Part shown: positions 25,366 through 34,254 of the stretch, in pieces | Numbering within the stretch: position 1 is the first letter of the stretch | How the letters are laid out: the number at the start of each line of letters is the position of its first letter | Source of the DNA: Mycobacterium sp. 852013-50091_SCH5140682 | GTDB lineage: Bacteria; Actinomycetota; Actinomycetes; Mycobacteriales; Mycobacteriaceae | Direction: 5' to 3' | NCBI RefSeq assembly: GCF_001665685.1 | Contig: NZ_LZTB01000114.1 | Location: 62,001-126,000 of the forward strand | Length of the DNA stretch: 64,000 nucleotides | Program-made: the position numbers and the translations under genes | The notes under the pieces: model-generated | The model's database searches: none | What the model was told of the DNA's origin: nothing | What the model saw: only the letters and a program-made list of their open reading frames with translations

Positions 25366-26199
25366 GTGGAGGTAACCGATCTCCTGCTGCAGTGCTCAAA
25401 CATCGCCGTCGTCTTCTTCGTCGTGTCGAGCACCCTGTCGGTCGGACTGAGCCTGACTGTCCCTCAGATCCTCGCGCCTCTCAAGAACACTCGCCTGGTC
25501 GCGCTGTGCCTCGTCGCCAACTTCGTGCTGGCCCCGCTGGCAGCGCTCGGATTGTGGAAGGCCCTCGGCCTCGATGAGCCGTTGGGAATCGGCCTGCTGC
25601 TGGCCGGGTTGGCGGCGGGCGCACCGTTTCTCATCAAGCTCGCCGAGTTCGCCAAGGCGGACATCGCCCTGGCGGTGGGACTGATGGTGCTCCTGATGGT
25701 GGTCACCGTAGGGTACGTTCCGTTGGTCCTGCCGCTGTTGGTTCAGGGTGCGGCGGTCAATCCAGTGCGGATCGCGGCGTCACTCGTCGTGTTGATGCTC
25801 GTCCCGCTGGCCATCGGTCTGGCGCTACGTGCCCGCAGTCCGGGCATCGCCGGCCGCATCCGGCCCGCCGTCGGCGTTGTGTCCAATGTCAGCATGGTCC
25901 TGGTCGTGCTACTGACGGTGGCCGGCCACTTCCGTAGCGTCGTCTCGGTGTTCGGCACTTTCGCTGTGCTGGCCGCCGTGATGTATACCGCCGTCTGCGC
26001 TGGAATCGGCTGGCTCGTAGCAGTTCCCGGAACACGCGACGTGCTGGCACTGGGGACCGCACAACGCAACGCCGCCGCCGCGTTCGTTGTGGCCGGGCAG
26101 AACTTCGACGACGCGAGGGTCATCGTGATGATCACCGTGGTGTTGATCGTCGAATTTCTGATGCTGTTGCCATTCTCCGCGGCGCTCGCACGGCGCTGA
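25366..26199 (+). CDS. BASS-family (bile acid:sodium symporter-like) transporter
   Basis: 277 residues with about nine hydrophobic helices, resembling the bile acid:Na+ symporter family, whose bacterial members move organic anions, pantothenate or arsenite. Family-like signatures are LNPNFVLAP-type helix (VANFVLAPLAALG) and TAQRNAAAAFVVA near 225. The GTG start lies six bases after the preceding stop, which suggests translational coupling to the DyP operon and perhaps transport of that pathway's substrate or product. It converges on the MalT-like regulator. Confidence 0.82.
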   Translation: MEVTDLLLQCSNIAVVFFVVSSTLSVGLSLTVPQILAPLKNTRLVALCLVANFVLAPLAALGLWKALGLDEPLGIGLLLAGLAAGAPFLIKLAEFAKADIALAVGLMVLLMVVTVGYVPLVLPLLVQGAAVNPVRIAASLVVLMLVPLAIGLALRARSPGIAGRIRPAVGVVSNVSMVLVVLLTVAGHFRSVVSVFGTFAVLAAVMYTAVCAGIGWLVAVPGTRDVLALGTAQRNAAAAFVVAGQNFDDARVIVMITVVLIVEFLMLLPFSAALARR

Positions 26200-26205
26200 T
26201 CCCGC

Positions 26206-28413
26206 TCAACGCCCCTCGAGCAGGCCAAGCCGGGAAGCCTCGGATACCGCGGCGGCACGCGACGATACACCCAGCTTGCGGTAGATCGACTTGGCTTGGC
26301 TCTTGACCGTTTCCCGGCCGATGACGAGTTCTTCGGCAATCTGCTGAAGGGACATGTGCGTCGCCAGGTGTGGCAGCAACCGCAGCTCAGCCGCGGTCAG
26401 CGACGGCCGCGCACCACGCGCGGCCCGCGCCGCGGACAGTCCACGAACCTGATCGAGCCGACGCGCGATGCCCAGCGCCTCGGGCTCTCGTCGGTGTGCG
26501 CGCTGCGCTGCGGCGAGGTGGCGGTCGGACAGCTCGGTGTCGTCAATCTCAACGGCGGCCTCGGCCACCAGGACATGGGCGAGTAACGCGGTGCGGGCGG
26601 ACAGGTCGCCGAGCCGGGGCAGCAGACGTTCGGTGGCGCGCACCGCCGTCCGCGCTCCCGGCACGTCCCCACGCCGGGCCCGTACCAGGGCGTCGACGGC
26701 GTAGATCACCACCATCGGAACCATGTCGGACAAGTCGCGGGTGTCGACGATGGCCCTCGCGGCACAACTGTGCCGCGAGGCCGCCGCGGCGTCCCCCTCG
26801 TCGAGGTCCAGCAGTGCCAGGTGAGCGAGCGCCGCGGCCTGGAAGCCGGGGAGATCATCGATCACCGGCAGCGCAGCTTCCAGCTGGGCCCGTGCCCGCT
26901 CCGGCTCCCCCAGCATCGACAGCGCGGTGCCCGTCATGGTGGTGGCCGCGCCCCACCATGGGTTGTCCAGGTGATCGCCTGCGCGACGGACGGTTTCAGC
27001 GTGCCGGATCACCTCGCGCACACCGCCGACCCCGATGACCGAACCAATCAGCGCGGCGGCCACCTCGACTGAGGCGGTGCCGTCGCTGAGTGGTTGGCCA
27101 TGGTCGGCGGCGTTGGCCAGCAGCAGGGACCGCTGGATCAATTCGGCGTCCCCGGTCGTCACGCCCAGCCAGGCACGGGCGATGCCGGCATCGGGGTATT
27201 CGGCGAACATCGATTCATCGATCAGGCCGAGTCGGCGGGCCAGGACACCCGCGCGGCCGTCGAAGCCGAGCCGCACCGCGTCTGCGCCGACCAGCGCTGC
27301 GGCCCGGGCCCGGTCGTCAGCCGCCAACGCCTGCAGCAGAGCGCCGTCGACGTCACCGGCGCGCGCGAGCCTCTCGGCGGCCCGGATGGCCAAGGTGCGG
27401 AACCTGTTCGGGTCCCGGTCTCGTAGGCGCGACCGCAACAGGTCGCCGAACAACTGGTGGTAGCGGTACCAGATACCTTCAGTATCAAGGGAAACCAGAA
27501 AGAGATTGCCCGACCGGATGATGGCGGCCAGCATCGCCGCGGAATCGGTGCGCCCCAATAGGACATCGAGTTCTTCGGCGCAGAATCGGTCGAGCACCGC
27601 CGATTCGGTGAGGAATGTGGCGGTGTCCCGGTCGAGCTGGCTGAGCACCTCCTCGACCAGATAGTCGGCCACCAGTCGGTGCCGGCCGGTCACCACGGCA
27701 GCGGGTGCCCCCTCCCGCAATGCCAAGGCTGCCATGACCACGCCGGCCGCCCAGCCTTCACATCTGTCGAGCACGCGGGCAACAACATCGCGGTCAATGC
27801 CGTCGGTCACGGCGGCGAACAGCGCAGCGCCTTCCGAACCGGACAGGGTGAGTTCCGGGACGCCGATTTCGACGATGCCGCCGTGCAACCTGCGGCGTCC
27901 CAGGTCGACAGGCGGCGGCTGCCTGCCGACCAGCGCCAGCGTGGCCGACGCTGGCGAGAGGTCCACGAGCGCCCGCAGGGTCTCGACGGCTGTTGCCGAG
28001 GTGAGCTCGTGAATGTCATCGAGCACGAGCACGATCGGCCCGACCTGCTCCAGAGTGCGGACAATTGCGGGCACGAGCTGGGTGTCGACGGCACGGCCCG
28101 CACCCAGCAGGTATTGCAGCACCGTCGGGTCGACGGGACTGACCTGATCGATTGCAGTGGCCAGATGCAACAGCAGATGCGCGGGATCGTTGTCGAGGTG
28201 CTCGATGCGCACCCAGGCGAACGGACGATCGTCGGCGTCCTCCCACAGCGCGACGGCCGTGGTTTTCCCATAGCCGGCTGGCGCACTCACCACCACGAGG
28301 CCCCCGGCCCGCAACAACTGCGTCACCGCGCAGCGGGCGACCGTTGTGCCGGACATCCGCGGTCGGCCGTAGGTGGCCGCCGGAATGTGTGCCAACAAGT
28401 CGCCCGCTACCAC
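26206..28413 (-). CDS. MalT-like LuxR-family ATP-dependent regulator
   Basis: 735 residues: an N-terminal NTPase of the STAND/MalT type (Walker A APAGYGKT near 45-52, Walker B IVLVLDDIHEL), a long helical repeat region (about 330-640) and a C-terminal LuxR helix-turn-helix (about 668-725; MSLQQIAEELVIGRETVKSQAKSIYRKLGV). Such proteins sense an inducer with the helical region and activate transcription. The GTG start at 28413 is the first in frame. It is co-directional with the DadA-like gene, 28 bases downstream of that gene's stop. The target is unknown; the adjacent DyP operon or DadA/MFS genes are candidates. Confidence 0.85.
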   Translation of the reverse strand: MVAGDLLAHIPAATYGRPRMSGTTVARCAVTQLLRAGGLVVVSAPAGYGKTTAVALWEDADDRPFAWVRIEHLDNDPAHLLLHLATAIDQVSPVDPTVLQYLLGAGRAVDTQLVPAIVRTLEQVGPIVLVLDDIHELTSATAVETLRALVDLSPASATLALVGRQPPPVDLGRRRLHGGIVEIGVPELTLSGSEGAALFAAVTDGIDRDVVARVLDRCEGWAAGVVMAALALREGAPAAVVTGRHRLVADYLVEEVLSQLDRDTATFLTESAVLDRFCAEELDVLLGRTDSAAMLAAIIRSGNLFLVSLDTEGIWYRYHQLFGDLLRSRLRDRDPNRFRTLAIRAAERLARAGDVDGALLQALAADDRARAAALVGADAVRLGFDGRAGVLARRLGLIDESMFAEYPDAGIARAWLGVTTGDAELIQRSLLLANAADHGQPLSDGTASVEVAAALIGSVIGVGGVREVIRHAETVRRAGDHLDNPWWGAATTMTGTALSMLGEPERARAQLEAALPVIDDLPGFQAAALAHLALLDLDEGDAAAASRHSCAARAIVDTRDLSDMVPMVVIYAVDALVRARRGDVPGARTAVRATERLLPRLGDLSARTALLAHVLVAEAAVEIDDTELSDRHLAAAQRAHRREPEALGIARRLDQVRGLSAARAARGARPSLTAAELRLLPHLATHMSLQQIAEELVIGRETVKSQAKSIYRKLGVSSRAAAVSEASRLGLLEGR

Positions 28414-28441
28414 CTGGGCATCGTAGGTCAGAGTCGGCGCA

Positions 28442-29713
28442 TCAATCCCGCGCCTGATGCCGATTCCGTTGGATCGGCGAGTACGGCGTCGGATCGATGT
28501 CCGGGCGTCGCTCGTCGATCAAGTCTGCGAGCATCCGTGCCGAGCCACACGCCATCGTCCAGCCGACGTGGCCGTGCCCGGTGTTGTAGTAGAGGTTGTC
28601 GTGACGGCCTAAGCCGATCAGCGGGGGGCCGTCGGGCGTCATCGGACGCAGTCCCGTGCGGTATCTCGCGGTATCCCAATCGATGGCCCCGGGGAACAGT
28701 TGGTTTCCCGCCTCGATGATGTCCGCGTAGTTCGCCGGGGTGCTGCTGCGGTCGTAGCCGACGAACTCCGCCGTCGCCGACATTCTCAGCTCGCCGCCGA
28801 ACCGCGACCACGCCACGAGTGATCGTTCGTCGATACCGCCGATGGCAGGTGCCCGGTCGGGGTCCTTGATCGTCGCGGTCAGCGTGTATCCCTTCGCCGG
28901 GTAGACCGGTATCCGTTGCCGCATGGTCCTGGTGAGCAGCGGGCTCGCCGCCCCGGCAGCCACCACGGCCGCGTCGGCGCGAATCTCACCGTCGGAACCC
29001 AGGATTCGGGTAACCGACGAGCCGTCGCTGACCAGCTCGATGACCGAGGTGCCGAGATGGAAACGCACCCCCAGCCTGCGACACACCTCGGCCAGCCCGC
29101 CGGCGAACAGGTGCGGGTCACCGGTGCCATCGGAGGTGTCGTGGATGGCTCCGGCGAACCGGGTCAGGCTGTGACCAAGTGCCGGTTCGAGTGCGGTCAC
29201 CTGATCGAAGCTCAGCACCTGCTGGCACCTGCCATTCTCCTGCAACAGCCGGGAATGCTGTTCTGCCGCACGAAGATCGGCGTCCGCGTGGTAGAGGTAT
29301 AGCACTCCCGCGTGGGTCTGCCAGTATTGCAGGCTTTCACGTACCGCGAGCTCGTCCATCAACTGCTGGCTGTAGCGGGCCAGCCGCAGCTTGGCCACGG
29401 TGTTGGCGCGCGACCGCGACGGCATGCATTCCCGCAGGAAACGTAGCCCCCACCGGATCAGGTCGGCATCTGCTCGCGGCCGCACCCGGATCGACGTGGC
29501 CTCGCCGAGCAGCGATTTCACCAGCATCGCAGGCGCTTTCGGAGAGGCCCAGGCGTACGAGTGCCCGGGCGCGACCAATCCGGCCGTGCTGGCGCTGGTG
29601 TCCGAAGCGACATCGCCGCGCCGGTCGTAGACGTCAACCTCGTGGCCGCGTTCGGCCAGGGCGTGGGCGGTCGCGACGCCGACGACGCCGGCGCCGATCA
29701 CAGCGATCTTCAC
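28442..29713 (-). CDS. D-amino-acid dehydrogenase-like FAD oxidase (DadA family)
   Basis: 423 residues. The N-terminal FAD motif KIAVIGAGVVGVATAHALAE (residues 2-21) and the C-terminal GLRPMTPDGPPLIG and NTGHGHVGWTMA segments are typical of DadA, which oxidatively deaminates D-amino acids to keto acids. It lacks a membrane helix and should be membrane-peripheral. The GTG start overlaps the stop of the MFS gene in GTGA, so uptake and oxidation of one substrate are probably coupled. The exact amino acid is unknown; glycine- or sarcosine-type oxidases share the fold. Confidence 0.88.
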   Translation of the reverse strand: MKIAVIGAGVVGVATAHALAERGHEVDVYDRRGDVASDTSASTAGLVAPGHSYAWASPKAPAMLVKSLLGEATSIRVRPRADADLIRWGLRFLRECMPSRSRANTVAKLRLARYSQQLMDELAVRESLQYWQTHAGVLYLYHADADLRAAEQHSRLLQENGRCQQVLSFDQVTALEPALGHSLTRFAGAIHDTSDGTGDPHLFAGGLAEVCRRLGVRFHLGTSVIELVSDGSSVTRILGSDGEIRADAAVVAAGAASPLLTRTMRQRIPVYPAKGYTLTATIKDPDRAPAIGGIDERSLVAWSRFGGELRMSATAEFVGYDRSSTPANYADIIEAGNQLFPGAIDWDTARYRTGLRPMTPDGPPLIGLGRHDNLYYNTGHGHVGWTMACGSARMLADLIDERRPDIDPTPYSPIQRNRHQARD

Positions 29714-31062
29714 AGTGCGGCCTCCGTCCGCGGCGTGCTCGGCATCGAGACGGCGCTGGATTCGGTCAGCAGCATGCCGTTGGTTTCCGGTGCCAGTAGG
29801 AAGGTGATGAACCACCCGATTCCAGCCACGACGGCTCCGACCAGCATCGTCAGCTGCACCGAATGGGCGAGTAGCAGCGGCGCACCGTACACGCCGATGG
29901 CGGCACCGACCCGGCTGGCACCGGTGGCGAATCCGTTGGCGGTGGCGCGCACCCCGGTGGGAAACAGCTCGGACGGATAGATCGCCTCAAGACACTGGCC
30001 CGAGTACATCGCAAGGCCGAACACCGCGAACAACACCAGTACCAACCACATCGGTGGGTGGGCGACGATGGCCAGGCCCAGCAGCGGTAGCGCGGAGACG
30101 GCGAAGCTCCACAGCAGCAGCTTGCGCCTGCCCTTGTTGATCCACAGCGCGCCCGACAACGAGCCGACGACATAGAAGATCTGGATGATGACGGCGCCCA
30201 GGTAGGCGGTATTGCCCTCGGCGAGCCCGAATTGCTTGAGGATTGCGGGCTCGTAGGTTGCGATCGCGTAGATCGGCAGCAGTTGGCAGGCCCAGAACAG
30301 CGCGACGAACAGCGTGCGTTTGCGGTACTCGGGCCGGAAGATGGTCAGGTAGCCCGTCGGGCTGCCTTGCGGCTCTTCGATATCGGCGAGCGTGGCGTCG
30401 GGTCCGAGCATCTGTTTGAGAACCGCTTCGGCCTCCTCGTGGCGCCCCTTACTCAGCAGCCACCGCGGCGATTCCGGTGTGCCGAGCCGCATCGTGAGAA
30501 TGAGCACCGCTGGGATGGCACTGCTGGCCAGCATCCAGCGCCAGGCCTCCGGACCCAGGTCGAGCATGAAATACCCCACGGCGTAAGCGATCGCCGCGCC
30601 CACAGAGAACATGGTGACCAGGACGACCAGGAGCGGACCGCGGGACTTCTGCGGCGCGAATTCAGAAGCGATGGTGCCGGCGATCGCGAGGTCTGCGCCT
30701 ACCGCGACGCCCATCAGGGTGCGCAGCACGATGAGTTGCCACGGTTCGGTGGCGAAGAACTGCAGTGCCGAGAGGACGACGAAGCAGGCCAGGTCGGCGA
30801 TATAGACCTTCTGCCGGCCGAACCGGTCGGTCACCGCGCCGAAGATCAAGCCGCCGAAGAACATGCCGACGAGCGACGAGGCACCGAGTAGGCCCGCCGC
30901 CACCGGTGTCAGCGCGAAATGTGCGGTGAGCAGCGGCAGTGCGACGCCGATGATGCTCAGGATGTAGCCGTCACAGAACTCGCCACCACCCGCATACAGG
31001 GTGATGAGCCACTGGGTTCGCGACGCCTTCGTGTGTTCGAGCGAGGCTGTGGAGGTTGTCAT
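29710..31062 (-). CDS. MFS transporter, metabolite:H+ symporter type
   Basis: 450 residues with twelve predicted membrane helices, resembling the sugar/aromatic-acid:H+ symporter branch of the major facilitator superfamily. The loop 2-3 motif reads GAVTDRFGRQKVYIADL and the N-terminal segment is GEFCDGYILSIIGVALP. It is coupled to the DadA-like gene and diverges from a CdaR-type regulator, which probably controls it. The substrate is inferred to be an amino acid or related acid. Confidence 0.9.
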   Translation of the reverse strand: MTTSTASLEHTKASRTQWLITLYAGGGEFCDGYILSIIGVALPLLTAHFALTPVAAGLLGASSLVGMFFGGLIFGAVTDRFGRQKVYIADLACFVVLSALQFFATEPWQLIVLRTLMGVAVGADLAIAGTIASEFAPQKSRGPLLVVLVTMFSVGAAIAYAVGYFMLDLGPEAWRWMLASSAIPAVLILTMRLGTPESPRWLLSKGRHEEAEAVLKQMLGPDATLADIEEPQGSPTGYLTIFRPEYRKRTLFVALFWACQLLPIYAIATYEPAILKQFGLAEGNTAYLGAVIIQIFYVVGSLSGALWINKGRRKLLLWSFAVSALPLLGLAIVAHPPMWLVLVLFAVFGLAMYSGQCLEAIYPSELFPTGVRATANGFATGASRVGAAIGVYGAPLLLAHSVQLTMLVGAVVAGIGWFITFLLAPETNGMLLTESSAVSMPSTPRTEAAL

Positions 31063-31098
31063 GCGGCACGACGATAGTAACCGATGTGGCGCAGGTCA

Positions 31099-31156
31099 CT
31101 GTATGTGTTGTACTTTTCTGTACGCCAGTTTCGGGCAGTAACTGTATGGAGAGTAC
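31099..31156. promoter_or_regulatory. Two direct operator-like repeats before the CdaR-like gene
   Basis: CTGTATGTGTTGTAC (31099-31113) and CTGTATGGAGAGTAC (31142-31156) share CTGTATG-N4-GTAC (N here four bases) and lie 43 bases apart, close to four helical turns. The second ends three bases before the ATG. A GTAC-N6-GTAC repeat (31110-31123) overlaps the first. These fill the divergent promoter region and are candidate autoregulatory sites. Confidence 0.55.
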
Positions 31157-31159
31157 AAG

Positions 31160-32287
31160 ATGGAACCAGCCGTGCTCACCCTTGAACTGGCCGGCGAGAT
31201 CGCCGACGAGACCACCCGCATCCTCGGCCACAATGTCCTGATCACCGATGCGAACGCGCAGGTCATCGGCAGTGGTGACCCGTCGCGCATCGGCACGGTC
31301 CACGAGGCGTCGGTGGCCGTGCTTCAGACCGGTGTGGCCGCCAGTCATGACGCCGAGCAGGCCGCCGGTCTGATCGGCGTGCGGCCGGGCATCACGATGC
31401 CGATCGTGCTCGACGGTGCGGTCGTCGGCACCGTCGGGATCACCGGACCGCCCGCGCAGGTGGTCAAACTGGGTCGCCTCGTACAGCGGCAGACCGAAAT
31501 CCTGCTGCGCGAGTCGCAGTTTCAGCGCACCCGGCTGTTGCGGGCGAACAGACTCAACCAGTTGGTGCGTGACATCGTGGAATTCGATCCGCGCCTGGTC
31601 GACGAACAGATCATCCGGGCCGGCGGTGTCGACTTGGGCTACGACCTGACCCAGCCGCGGGTGGCCATCGTCTTCGAGGTGCAGCCCGGGCCGACGAGCT
31701 ATCCGTCGTCGGTTCGCGCGATCGGCGAGATCTTCGGCGCCCGGATGGATCTGGTTGCCGAGCTCGCCACCGGAAGATACGTTGTACTGCACCATCTTTC
31801 GACAGCAGATTCTCCGCCGGATCGGGCCAGGCGCGCTGCCGAACTGTTGGCCGAGCGCCATGGCATCACCGTGCGCGTCGGCATCGGCGAGGCAGGTGCC
31901 GACGTGGCCGCACTCGCCGACTCCTACGCCGACGCCGTCGCGGCTTTGCGCCTCGGTCACGCAGGCACGGCGATTGCGATCCACGAGATCGACGACCTGC
32001 GGGTAGCCCAGGTGCTGGATTCGGTGAGCAACCAGGCCCGCGAACGGTTCACACAGTCGCAGCTGGCGCCACTCGCCTGCGAGAACGACTTTGCCGTACT
32101 GCGGGCGACTTTGGTCGCCTGGTGCGAGAGCGGTTGCAATCTCGTGGCGACCGGGAATCGGCTGGATGTCCACCGCAACACGGTGATCTACCGTCTCGAC
32201 AAGATCTCCCGGCTGACCGGGCGCGATGTGCGTGAGCCGCGGACCGCCATTGCGTGCTATCTGGCGTGCCTTCTGATCGGGGGCTAG
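31160..32287 (+). CDS. CdaR-family (sugar-diacid/PucR-type) transcription regulator
   Basis: 375 residues: an N-terminal diacid-recognition domain (1-135; LAGEIADETTRILGHNVLITDANAQVIG), a linking GGDEF-like CdaR domain (about 150-290) and a C-terminal PucR helix-turn-helix (about 315-370; GNRLDVHRNTVIYRLDKISRLTGRDV). CdaR proteins activate uptake and catabolism of small acids. Its divergent placement opposite the MFS-dadA pair makes that operon the likely target. Confidence 0.9.
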   Translation: MEPAVLTLELAGEIADETTRILGHNVLITDANAQVIGSGDPSRIGTVHEASVAVLQTGVAASHDAEQAAGLIGVRPGITMPIVLDGAVVGTVGITGPPAQVVKLGRLVQRQTEILLRESQFQRTRLLRANRLNQLVRDIVEFDPRLVDEQIIRAGGVDLGYDLTQPRVAIVFEVQPGPTSYPSSVRAIGEIFGARMDLVAELATGRYVVLHHLSTADSPPDRARRAAELLAERHGITVRVGIGEAGADVAALADSYADAVAALRLGHAGTAIAIHEIDDLRVAQVLDSVSNQARERFTQSQLAPLACENDFAVLRATLVAWCESGCNLVATGNRLDVHRNTVIYRLDKISRLTGRDVREPRTAIACYLACLLIGG

Positions 32288-32310
32288 CCTGACCCGTGGG
32301 GAGGTCATCG

Positions 32311-32799
32311 ATGAGAGTGCCAATGATGTTGGCATGTTCAGTGTTGGGTACCGGGCTCATGGCGGCCCCGCCGGCTTCCGCCGAGCCTCCGATCACGTGC
32401 GGGAAGAACCTCGCCGCATACCAAATTGCCACGGCAACACAGCATCTGGCGCCCTACCCGGGAACCGATTGGCGATGGTCAACGGATCCACGCGCGACCG
32501 AGGGCAATTTCGATCCGTGTGTCGCACTGTCGACGGCACTGGTGACGGTCGAGGGCGCCACCGCCGGTTCTCCGGTGGCCGCCCTGATGTTCCACAACGG
32601 CGAATACCTCGGCACGGCCACGTCGAAGGCCTATGGCTTCACCTCCCTGAACACCGCGCGAACCACCGACGACACCGTCGTCCTCGACTACAAGACCCCC
32701 GGTGCGTGCACGGCCTGCCCCGCGGCCGCCGTGACAAGCGTTCGCTACCAGTGGCAGGGCGACCATGTCGTGATGTTGGATCCGCCGCCGGCGGGGTGA
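32311..32799 (+). CDS. Secreted LppP/LprE-family protein
   Basis: 162 residues. The signal peptide (1-24, ending PPASA) lacks a lipobox Cys, so unlike the named lipoproteins it should be released. The mature part has the family's NFDPCVALSTALVTVEGAT and ALMFHNGEYLGTATSKAYGF segments and Cys pairs that can form disulfides. The ATG at 32311 has GGGAGG seven bases upstream and is preferred to the GTG at 32296. Function unknown. Confidence 0.8.
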   Translation: MRVPMMLACSVLGTGLMAAPPASAEPPITCGKNLAAYQIATATQHLAPYPGTDWRWSTDPRATEGNFDPCVALSTALVTVEGATAGSPVAALMFHNGEYLGTATSKAYGFTSLNTARTTDDTVVLDYKTPGACTACPAAAVTSVRYQWQGDHVVMLDPPPAG

Positions 32800-32838
32800 G
32801 GCGTAGCGTCGAATCACTTGGCCAAATGAGGAGCAATC

Positions 32839-33129
32839 ATGGCGACGGGGTCCCGCGGTGAGGTCCAACTGGAGAACGACGTGTTCCGGGTGACCAAGTG
32901 GACCATCGACCCTGGTGGCGCAATCCCGATGCACCGGCACGACTATGAATATGTCGTAGTGCCCCTGGTCACCGACACGATGCATGTCGTGACCGCCGAC
33001 GGCGACGAGATCATCGCCGAACTCGTCGTGGGCCAGAGTTATTCGCGCCCTGCGGGCGCCGAGCACACCGTCGAGAATCGCGGAGACCGCGATCAGATCT
33101 TGTTCGTCGAAGTCGAAAGGCTCGCCTAG
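32839..33129 (+). CDS. Single-domain cupin protein
   Basis: 96 residues forming one cupin barrel: PGGAIPMHRHDYEYVVVPL supplies the first metal-binding motif (His-x-His) and PAGAEHTVENRGD the second. GAGGAGCA lies just upstream of the ATG. Small cupins of this kind bind a metal and a small ligand; many are isomerases or sensors. No partner gene is evident. Confidence 0.82.
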   Translation: MATGSRGEVQLENDVFRVTKWTIDPGGAIPMHRHDYEYVVVPLVTDTMHVVTADGDEIIAELVVGQSYSRPAGAEHTVENRGDRDQILFVEVERLA

Positions 33130-33253
33130 CCCTCGACTCAACCATCCGCAGGCACTGCCCTGGCCGGCCGCTACCGATCGGAGAGCGCAGGAACATGGGA
33201 TTTCCATAGCCGACGCTTGGAATTTCCTCAGTTCGGCTCGGCACTGTGGTGTC

Positions 33254-33523
33254 ATGACCGGTTCAACCGAAGGCTCCGATGTGGTCGCTGCCGATACCGT
33301 GCCGAAAAGCCGCAGGCGCGTGGGACTCCCCATCGCGCTGTTGGCGACCTTCGGATTGATTCTTCTTGCCGCTACCCAAGCAGGCCCTGGGTGGGTTCAC
33401 GGCGCCGCCTCAGTCGGCGCTGCGCTGGCGGCCATGGTCGTGCTGTTCACTGCCGAACTCCGCTGGATGGAGTGGGTCACCACGGCCGAGTCGGCCGGCC
33501 TGGTATCCGCGTCCGGCTGCTGA
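33254..33523 (+). CDS. Small two-helix membrane protein, unknown
   Basis: 89 residues. A charged N-terminus (1-22) is followed by two hydrophobic helices (about 23-43 and 49-68). No ribosome binding site is clear and no domain is recognised, so this is a probable rather than certain gene. The following 277 bases (33524-33800) contain no supported gene. Confidence 0.45.
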   Translation: MTGSTEGSDVVAADTVPKSRRRVGLPIALLATFGLILLAATQAGPGWVHGAASVGAALAAMVVLFTAELRWMEWVTTAESAGLVSASGC

Positions 33524-33800
33524 CCGTCAGGGCAGATTTATCCGCCAAGCCCAGATCAACGGCCCTCACGTCGAATTCGCCCCTCAAAGGAGGAGAAGTT
33601 AGTCGCCGAGCCCCGCGGCGGCGGCGGTCCGAGCTGGCGAAATCCGGTGTGATCTCCGACCTGACTGTGTGATTGACCCGAATCGAGTAGCCGGCTACTC
33701 ACGCAGATTCGACTTGGTCCTCGTAGGTTCCCAGGCAGGACCGAAGATCGACCCCACCCGTTTTTCGACGGCGAGGGCAGCCGGAGAGAGGACTGAACAA

Positions 33801-34193
33801 GTGATCATGGGCTTGGTATTCGTCGTGCTGGGATTGGTGGCAGTGGCCGTGGGCATTGCTGGGTTTCGGGGTCGCCGCAGCGCGCATCGGACCGGGATGA
33901 AGCTTCCGGCGACGGTGGTCTCAGAGCGGAAGACGGTGAATCGTCAAGGGGGATACTCCTATTTCGCCACCGTGCGGTTCAAGGCACCTGACGGACGTGC
34001 GGTAGAACAGGCGAGCCGCTGGGGAAACAGCAAGTCTCGGCTCGGGCAATCGGTCGACGTGTGGTACACCCCCGGAAAACCTGTCTGGCTGGACAGTTCC
34101 AGTTCCGCTTCGGGGACCTGGGTAGCCGGCGCCACGGGTCTGGTGTTCGTCGCTGTCGGGGTTGCGTTGGCATCCGGCTACGTCCATCGTTAG
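33801..34193 (+). CDS. DUF3592-like membrane protein
   Basis: 130 residues with a membrane helix at each end (about 3-20 and 105-126) enclosing a small extracytoplasmic or cytoplasmic beta domain (TGMKLPATVVSERKTVNRQGG, YFATVRFKAPDGR, GQSVDVWYTPGKP). This is the DUF3592 layout. I chose the GTG at 33801 because GAGAGAGGA ends eight bases upstream; an open frame extends further without support. Function unknown. Confidence 0.72.
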   Translation: MIMGLVFVVLGLVAVAVGIAGFRGRRSAHRTGMKLPATVVSERKTVNRQGGYSYFATVRFKAPDGRAVEQASRWGNSKSRLGQSVDVWYTPGKPVWLDSSSSASGTWVAGATGLVFVAVGVALASGYVHR

Positions 34194-34254
34194 GTGCCGT
34201 TACCTGCCGATCACATCGTGCGCATGCCAGCCGACCCGCGGTTCGTGGACTCTC

